Positions 20,382 to 26,917 of a DNA stretch of 26,917 nucleotides are shown here, piece after piece. Within the stretch, counting starts at the first letter, position 1; each line of letters opens with the position of its first letter. Origin of the DNA: Lingula anatina (lineage: Eukaryota > Brachiopoda > Lingulata > Lingulida > Lingulidae); assembly GCF_001039355.2 (NCBI RefSeq), contig NW_019775939.1:73955-100871 (forward strand), written 5' to 3'. Position numbers and translations under genes: made by a program. The notes beneath the pieces are model-generated. The model was not told the origin of the DNA and searched no databases. It saw only the letters and a list, made by a program, of their open reading frames with translations.

Positions 20382-23300
20382 TCAGGCAGGTAGTTCACTA
20401 ATGGCAAACTTTTTCTTTAAAATATTACCACAGCTGTCTTCAGCAACTACTGTTACTTCTTCCCCTTCTTTGTGCAAAATTTCAAGCTCATCCTTGTGCA
20501 GTTTGAACTCTTTGGGTGGTGCTTCACTCAGAAACTCCCAGTGGTGAAAGACCACACCATCAGGGACACTACGTAGTTCAATGAGACGAAACCCTGGTTC
20601 TGCTTTCAATGTGCCACTGGAAAAATAAATGGGAGTTATTTTGTTGATGGAGAAAAGTAATTGAAAAAGGAACATTAAAGAATTGAATAAAATATTTTTA
20701 AAACTTTTTTGTTACTCACATGACATTTTAATACTTTTCTTTGACATGTCATTTTAAAACTTTCATTTGTTCTTTTCACCTGCATGCAGGTTTAATACAA
20801 CAAATAAGGGCTGTTGCTTACTCCATAAACACAGGTGCTGCTACAAGGTCATTTGGACTGGTATGGTTCAGCCACCTAAAAATTAGACATTTCTAAAAGA
20901 GCATTTTTAAATTCATTTTTCTGCAAAAACAAAATTGAAAAAAATTTGGAATCCTCAACAATCTTCTAATATTCATCAACAATCACTCACTTGTGTATAT
21001 TCATCTATATCTGTAATTCATGTACTTTTACAAGAAAATAATCATTTTGTTAACTTACCTGTGATAACAAAGCAGTACAGCAGAGGACCTAAACCAGTGG
21101 GCTCCATCATCCGCAAATTTGATTAAAGGTTGCTCGTGAGGCACGGAGTTCCCTGACCCTGTGTTTGATGATGGAAGCTGTGCAGGATGAGCAGCTGTTG
21201 GAGTAGTCACTGTTGAGCTGCTGTTTGAACCCGTCCCTGATGATTTACTAGCTATACTATCTGTAAAATCAAAACATCCTTTTTTACTTTTAACTTTCAG
21301 CACTGTTGTTTAACATTGCTGTTTCTTAGGACAACATATGACCTTCATTCAGACTTTGGTTAAAATAATCAAAAAGGTTGTCTGATGTTTCAGTAAGTAT
21401 CTTTGTATATGAAGGTGGTACTGTTAAGAATAGCATGTGTCAGCCAATGCTTTACTTTTCTTTTTTACTGAATATGCCATTCTTGTGTGAAACTCAACTA
21501 TGAGCTACAGCAAACTGTCCACTTACTCTCCCTACTGAGCTGCAGCTGTTTGATTGTGGCCCTCAGGTCTTTCTGAGTATTATGTAAAGCTGCAGACTGG
21601 TCAGCAACAACCTGAGAATTTACAGTGCCATCATAATTTTGTATCTTAACAACCTGAGTAACATGAAGTGGTCTAAACTGTGCCTCTATATGCACCACGG
21701 AGGGGGACTCTTTTGGTCTTGATGCTGTAGCCTAAAAATAAAAAAGACATAAGAACTGTTTCAGTGACAATTTTTTTAGTCATAATTTACAACAGAAAAC
21801 TTTATAGCAGGTAATTCACAACAAATATTTTATAGCACATTCTTCTGAATAATGAGAGTTTATTTATTGAGAACTTATAAATGTCATATTTATCACAAGT
21901 CAAACCAGCTTACATTACTATAAAACAGTTTAAATTTCAAGATGTAAACCAAATGTGAATAAGCCTTACATACCTGTGTTTCAAATATTGTTTGTGCATT
22001 TTTGTTATCACTGAATGTAATTTGAGGGACTGGTCTGGCTCCTCTTAGAGTAAAAACCTTATTTAGATCATCAAAGCCTCGTCCCATTATTCCAGTATTG
22101 GTGTGGGCTAGATCAAATGTGTGTCCTAATTCATGCAAGGAAGCCCCAAGTCCAGTGGCATAATTTGCCCAGTAGAATCCCCTTTTAACGAAAAAAAAAA
22201 AACTCATCACTATATCAAAATGTTGAAAAGATTTGTTATCTTACCAGAATGCAGAAGTATACAGTTAGTAACATATTATATGATTTGAAAAACTCATAAA
22301 ATTTTGGAAGTACTAATACAAGACAACATTTACTGTGCAACAATGCAATAAAAAGCTTACTTCATCATTTTTAATATCCAAAATCCCACCTGTATGCACT
22401 GTCATCCATCAGAAGTGTCCTGTCAATTTTCCTGGAGTCTGTAAAATGACTCACAACTTGATCTAAACTCTCTGCCCAGGTGTGCAAATTGCCTGTCCCA
22501 AATAAAGCCAAGCCACCCCCACCTATGTGAAAATGTTAAATAAAACACTTATCAAGAAAAATAATAAATAGATTCTTCTCACAGGTGATGTAGGAAATAG
22601 TGCCTTCCTGTAGAGGACAGTTCCCATACTTAATAGAAAATGTCCATCCTTGTAAAAACAAGGTTGGTCATAATTGACAAAAATTCACTATGATTCTATT
22701 ATAATCTTTATATTAAAATTGAAAATATAGCTTACTCCTCATGGGAATTTTTTGGAATTACATGAAACACACAAGAGATGACTACTTCCAACAGTGTGAA
22801 ATAATTAACAATAAATATGCTATCAATAATCAAAACAGATACAAATTGTTGTGATGACAGTAAGAAAGACTGACAAAAAAGACACACCTAGTGCACAATG
22901 ACCTCTTGTGTGCTCTAGAACTTCAGCATGCGTCTTTGGAATGGATCCATCTCGTGGAGGGTTGTACCTGGTGAAGGACATGAAGGCATACCACTTACAG
23001 TTCTCTTTATTAGGGAAGTCTGTCGTCATGAGCTCCTTGGCAAAGTGCTGCCACAGCTCTCCTCCCTCCTTGCTCTGAGCCTCTCGGAGAGTCAAACTGG
23101 TGGTGACAACATGGCAGACTACCTGACCCTTGGAATCAGTTTCTAGTTGGAATGTTCTGCGCCCTAGGCTGTGTTCATATAGTTTTTCAGCAGTGAAAGT
23201 CTGAATGAGTTGGGCACCAAGTACGATGCGTTTTTGAGCACTCTCTGGTGAGTTGTCTTCTCCCTGTGGACCTTGGAAGCAGCCATTGTCGTCACAGCAC

Positions 23301-23544
23301 CTGATATAAATTGGCCGAACAAACTTTGCAAAGTTTGGGCACTTGTAGATGAGAGTATAACTTAAGGTATCTTGGTTGGTGCATGACTTGAATTTAATTT
23401 TATTGATTCCTTCTTGTAACTGGACCAAGGCTTTGAACTGACCCCCCAAAACTGGCCAGGAGATAACTTTACCTGTAAAGAAGACAGTGGTGATCAGTAA
23501 AGCAAAATGAAAGTAGTATTTCAGGCCCGCAGCCAGCAGTTTCA

Positions 23545-23576
<32 letters not shown>

Positions 23577-24010
23577 GGGAGGTCTTTTTCTGAAAAATTG
23601 GACCTTTTACCACAAAACCTGCTTGTACTTAGACTATCAAATTGTACCGAGAGAGGACCTTTTCCCAGCAAAAAGAGCAATTCATTCTAACCCCCCCCCC
23701 CAAACATTCCTGGCTATGACCTGTATTCTGCATAACCAGTAATTAATTTTTCATAAAATAAGTATTTCCTAAAACCTTTTATATGTTTGTAATTCACTGT
23801 TGTTTGAAAATGTATACATCTTTATTATATATATCATCAACCGAAAGCAATCTTATATTTTCTCCCTGGCCTACCCTGTGTAGTTTCATTCCACACATCA
23901 ATTGACGTGTCAGCTATGTGAGGTTGTTCTTGTTGTACTTCTCCAATAAGAAGAGGTAGAGCATAAGAGATACTTTCTCCATCTGTGAGATTGCACACTC
24001 TGATAGGCAT
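20382..24010 (-). CDS. Putative zinc metallopeptidase, YIL108W-like family
   Basis: Eight coding exons join in phase: 24010-23875 (exon begins at 24036), 23472-22888, 22522-22390, 22181-21974, 21731-21527, 21260-21059, 20875-20822 and 20616-20382. They total 1758 nt, 585 aa. The catalytic segment ASLHELGHTFDLAHTNTGIM is a zincin motif HExxHxxxxxH with ligands H301, H305 and H311, general base E302 and a likely Met-turn at M317 (GIMGRG). The family is the uncharacterised peptidase group typified by yeast YIL108W (Pfam Metallopep, recalled from memory); its substrate is unknown. No signal peptide or membrane segment is seen, so it is probably cytosolic. Between the catalytic part and the conserved C-terminal part lie a short coiled-coil-like stretch (ALHNTQKDLRATIKQLQLSR) and a Ser/Thr/Gly/Pro-rich linker (exon 21260-21059). 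The start is the first ATG of the exon (24010); seven codons upstream of it are also open, so a longer N-terminus is possible. Confidence 0.85.
23544..23701. repeat. Homopolymer-bounded block in metallopeptidase intron
   Basis: A25 (23544-23568) runs directly into G11 (23569-23579); 111 bases later comes C11 (23691-23701). Between them, GGTCTTTTT, GGACCTTTT and GAGGACCTTTTCCC-like pieces recur. It lies in the intron between exons 24036-23875 and 23472-22888. The A run plus flanking tract resembles the tail of a retroposed insert, but no clear target duplication was found. Confidence 0.6.
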
Positions 24011-24328
24011 TACTCTTCTGCAGTCAGACAGATCTCCTGCAGTGAAGAAAAGACCAAATGCAATGGGTATCTGTTCTTGTAATAGAGGGCCACGTTATCT
24101 AACATGCTCAATTTGATAAAGAAACAAGAAAAATCAATACAACAGATAAGTCAATGTGTTCTTAAGAACCAGATTTTTTGCATTTTGGCAATCATAAATA
24201 TGGAGTGAAGGAAACAGAAAGAAATGCCTTATGGTAATATAAATTTTCCATGAGGAATAAAACAGAATTGTTGAATAAGTTTAACTTCTGTATTCCAAAT
24301 GCATAATATTCATAAAATCAAGACTTAC

Positions 24329-24419
24329 CTCAGAATTGCAAACATGCCATTATCACATGTAACAGCAGAGCACTACATGGTATAACTCTCCACAATTGTC
24401 TTCATGCAGGAATTGTAAC
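24329..24419 (-). other. Candidate 5' non-coding exon of the metallopeptidase gene
   Basis: Good minus-strand splice signals bound it: acceptor TTCTGTTCAG ending at 24420 and donor CTGAG|GTAAGTC at 24328. In the phase needed to join exon 24036-23875, it reads TTC TGA G, giving an in-frame stop just upstream. That would make the ATG at 24010 the true start. Support is by splice signals only. Confidence 0.4.
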
Positions 24420-26169
24420 CTGAACAGAAATTATACAGGGATAAAACTGGATACTTTATATACAATGAATCAGGAAAGAGCAAATGCTCTGAACTTGAAA
24501 GCTTATCGCTGCTTGCAATTTTCATTTACTAGGTGAAACATTTTCAAACCCAATTACCATAACGGTGGTGACCATAATCATTCAGCACATACGTAGTAAC
24601 ATCCATTATTTATATGTATGCAGAGTACATGCCCTACATTCTTGATTGACAGAACATTTAAAAGAGGCCTAAAATAATGTATAACTGATGGAAAAACACC
24701 AATCAATACATTTCTGATATTGATAAACCATATCAATCATATACATGTACATATATTTAAAAGTGTACATGTAAGCAGGCTAGGTTATTCAACTGGACAA
24801 TATTGATTCCTGATGTTATTCCTGCATATATGGCTTCAGCAATATTTATCCAGAGAAGAAAAACAGATTACACAAAGCACCAATTAAGGCATCAATAAGC
24901 TGCGATTGTGCCTGGTTCAAATAAACATTGTGATTTTATAGACGACTAATGGCATTACTGCCATAATAATATCCAGAAAAAACTAGCTGTTCCTTCAGGA
25001 TTCGTATAATTCCCTAAAAGCTGCATAAACTGGCAATGCCAATATTAACCCAAGTCATCTTTAGGCTCTGGACTTCTACCTCCGTTATCACTCAGTAAGA
25101 TCTAGATTTTTTCAAACTGATCACCGAGTTACCCACGGTGCACACTTGTACAACGTTAATTCTTACAGTCGGCATGACGTCACAAGATGGCCGCCACGCC
25201 CGGACTAGGGTAAAACAATCTGTAAGCTCCATTACTCCCCATGTTAAAATGATCAACTTTGATCGTCTGTATCTCTCACACCAGTAGATAATTAAACTTG
25301 ACAACTGTTTAATTATATCAACATAGGTATTTAGTGTCAGGAAATGGCCATCAAGGACCTTTTCTAGCATTGATGCCGATTTTATCAGTGATTGAAATGC
25401 ACCTCTCTTACACTGTAATTATATGAGCTGCAGTTACAGTTCTGATTGTTTTTCAGGTAAGAAGTTCCAATGGCTTTGTTATCGGATGAATCTGTCCACT
25501 GACAGCGATTGAACAGAACTTACCTGGATCCTCAAACAATCATAGAGCCCTTTGAGGTGGTTTCATGGGAAGAAAGTGATCTTATCAGTTGGTGTCATTG
25601 TAGCAAATAGAACTAAAACAGATATGATCTTCACAGGTGTGGTCATTGTATTTGTCTTTGAAAAGGGGGGCTGAAAGAAAGCTTTAATGACAATTTACTA
25701 GTCTGATTTTATTACTGAAAGTACATGCCATTTTGAGAATTTGAACAATTTTTTCTAGTAATTTTTTAATACCCATGTTGCTGCAGACAGAATTGAGATC
25801 ATGGACAGAATGAAATTTTTACATACTCAATAAATCATTTAATTATTGTACTATGAAGTGTGTAAATGGCAATAATGTGCTATTGGAACAGATAAGTAAT
25901 ACCTTATCTTTGTGATGTTGCACACTTTCATCAAGAGGATAGAACGCAAGAAAGGCTATCAATGCACATACTCCAGTATATGAACNTCATGAAATACAAA
26001 GAGACTGAGGTGATCTAGTTGCTGTTAACAAATGATAAACAAGGAGGAATTAAAAGAATTGTCCTTGCAGATTAATAAATCTTCAAGTCGTATATTAAGA
26101 GTTGAAATATATGAAGTAAATGAATTTCAATATTGAAACACTTTTTAATTCTTGTACAGTTATTCTTAC
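24420..26169. other. Upstream region of the metallopeptidase gene, no coding sequence recognised
   Basis: AT-rich sequence with no recognisable exon on either strand. It includes a GC-richer promoter-like island (25170-25210), a minus-strand donor-like site GGATCCAG|GTAAGTTC near 25526 and one ambiguous base (N) at 25985. The remaining 3' exons of the Roc-like gene would be expected here but are not visible. Confidence 0.6.
25175..25195. promoter_or_regulatory. CRE palindrome next to a YY1-like motif
   Basis: TGACGTCA (25175-25182) is a full cAMP-response element, followed at once by AAGATGGCCGCC (25184-25195), close to the YY1 consensus. The patch is unusually GC-rich for its surroundings. 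On the minus strand a donor-like ACT|GTAAGAAT follows at 25167-25160, so a short first exon of the metallopeptidase gene may end there. Transcription in either direction is possible. Confidence 0.55.
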
Positions 26170-26917
26170 CGGCTTCATCTGAATTCCAACCCTCCTTTAC
26201 AAGAACGTAGTCAGTTTCTATACCATTAGTGATTGGATCTTTATCTTCATCATATTCCTTTCCCAGTAGCCTCTTTCTCAGATGTGTTTTACCTGCACCG
26301 TAATGGCCTAGCAGCATCACCCTTGCCCTCTTCACTCTTTCAAAGCCATCCTTACATGCTCGTTGATATGCTTCTTGCAGTAGTGGGTCTTGTTTATTTA
26401 TTTCCTCTGAAAACTGATCTGAAACATTAAAGCTGCATTTTTAGTCATAGTTCTGTTACAAAACTCAACCAAACATCACTATATTGTTTCAAATACAAAG
26501 TGGATATTTAAAATGGAATATTTCAGATCCACAAAATCAAAACTAAAGATGGTATGAGAATGATATAAAATGTTTAACAAGAAATGCAGTACGCAGCCAT
26601 ACATATGTCATTGGGATAGCTGGTTCCAAGTGAACTTCCTATGTCCTCAAATCTCTAAAATAATCATTTTTCTATTTTAGTTTTACATGGTAGTTATCAG
26701 TGGCATACACATCTGTAATGTATCATTACTGGTATCTGACAGGACACATGCACTGTGCAGATGTTGTAAATTGTACTGTTATTGCACAATAACATCCTCA
26801 AATTACAGAGATAACAACTGTTCATTTTGCCTCCCCCCCCCAAAAAAAAAAATTTTTTTTCCATACTTACCAATGGTTAATGAATTCACTCCGACATTCA
26901 AAGTTAGTCCCCCCCCC
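26170..26917 (-). CDS. Roc-like P-loop protein, two exons, partial
   Basis: Two minus-strand exons join in phase: 26917-26871 (open at the window edge) and 26418-26170; the junction codon is G|AT (Asp). The visible protein is about 98 residues. The second exon has a Walker A motif, RARVMLLGHYGAGKTHLRKR, followed by LLGKEYDED and TNGIETDYVLVKEGW. This resembles the Ras-of-complex (Roc) GTPases common in multidomain invertebrate immune and signalling proteins, where P-loop then T-G-I marks G1 and the switch I region. The exon stops before the expected G3 (DxxG) and G4 motifs, and no downstream exon with them is seen in the 970 bases before the next promoter-like patch. It may be a gene fragment, a gene with distant exons, or part of a longer transcript (see findings). 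Domain call is from motif only. Confidence 0.65.
26833..26860. repeat. C9-A11-T8 homopolymer stack
   Basis: Runs of nine C, eleven A and eight T follow one another in the intron just beside the donor of exon 26917-26871. The window also ends in nine C (26909-26917), inside that exon's visible part, so the terminal bases may be low-quality or intronic. Confidence 0.8.

Noticed and set aside
23473-23680. N-terminal extension of the 285-codon minus-strand frame
   Set aside because: It passes through the A25/G11 tract and a good acceptor at 23473-23474; the upstream exon 24036-23875 joins there in phase.
25188-25214. Short plus-strand frame MAATPGLG beside the CRE
   Set aside because: The ATG is part of the YY1-like motif and the frame ends after eight codons; no downstream plus-strand exons are recognised.
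25526-25631. Possible minus-strand exon (acceptor TCTGTTTTAG, donor GGATCCAG|GTAAGT)
   Set aside because: In the phase of the Roc-like exon it reads 16 residues then a stop and has no Roc motif; kept only as a splice-signal observation.
1-26917. CRISPR array, operon or bacterial element
   Set aside because: Spliced genes, eukaryotic tRNA and poly(A) signals show animal nuclear DNA; no regularly spaced direct repeats were found.

Overview
This is an AT-rich, intron-dense animal nuclear contig. Introns are short (about 100-500 bp) with GT-AG boundaries. A tRNA gene with internal promoters, AATAAA signals, small inverted-repeat transposons and many poly-G/poly-C tracts are present. The gene types (an ankyrin protein, a Dispatched paralogue, a YIL108W-type metallopeptidase, a Roc-like P-loop exon) and base composition suggest a marine lophotrochozoan, most likely a bivalve or other mollusc. 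The species is an inference; no rRNA or mitochondrial marker is present.

Layout. (1) 381-3026 (+): last seven exons of an ankyrin-repeat protein with an unrecognised C-terminal region. (2) 4296-9343 (-): complete splicing factor SF3A3 (SF3a60), 16 coding exons, 503 aa, convergent with gene 1; both 3' ends appear to overlap near 4.0 kb. Its intron 1 carries a tRNA-Val(UAC), and another intron carries a perfect 175-bp foldback MITE. (3) 9.4-12.7 kb: a divergent intergenic region with a YY1-like promoter motif, a decayed LINE reverse-transcriptase tail and a nested 71-bp-arm palindrome. (4) 12697-18449 (+): complete Dispatched-like RND/sterol-sensing-domain transporter, 10 coding exons, 1177 aa, with the three aspartates used for cation coupling. 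(5) 18.45-20.38 kb: 3' UTRs and a second, older copy of the same MITE family. (6) 20382-24010 (-): putative zinc metallopeptidase of the YIL108W type, 8 coding exons, 585 aa. (7) 24.0-26.2 kb: a probable non-coding exon and a CRE + YY1-like promoter motif. (8) 26170-26917 (-): two exons of a Roc-like P-loop protein, running off the window, with no recognisable downstream exons.

The genes do not form a pathway. All exon models were assembled by hand from GT-AG boundaries and reading-frame phase; summed coding lengths are exact multiples of three for all complete genes. The most interesting points are the two states of one MITE family (one a perfect foldback hard against an SF3A3 splice donor), the nested palindrome upstream of the Dispatched-like gene, the intronic tRNA, and the orphan P-loop exon whose splice phase would fit the metallopeptidase exons downstream.
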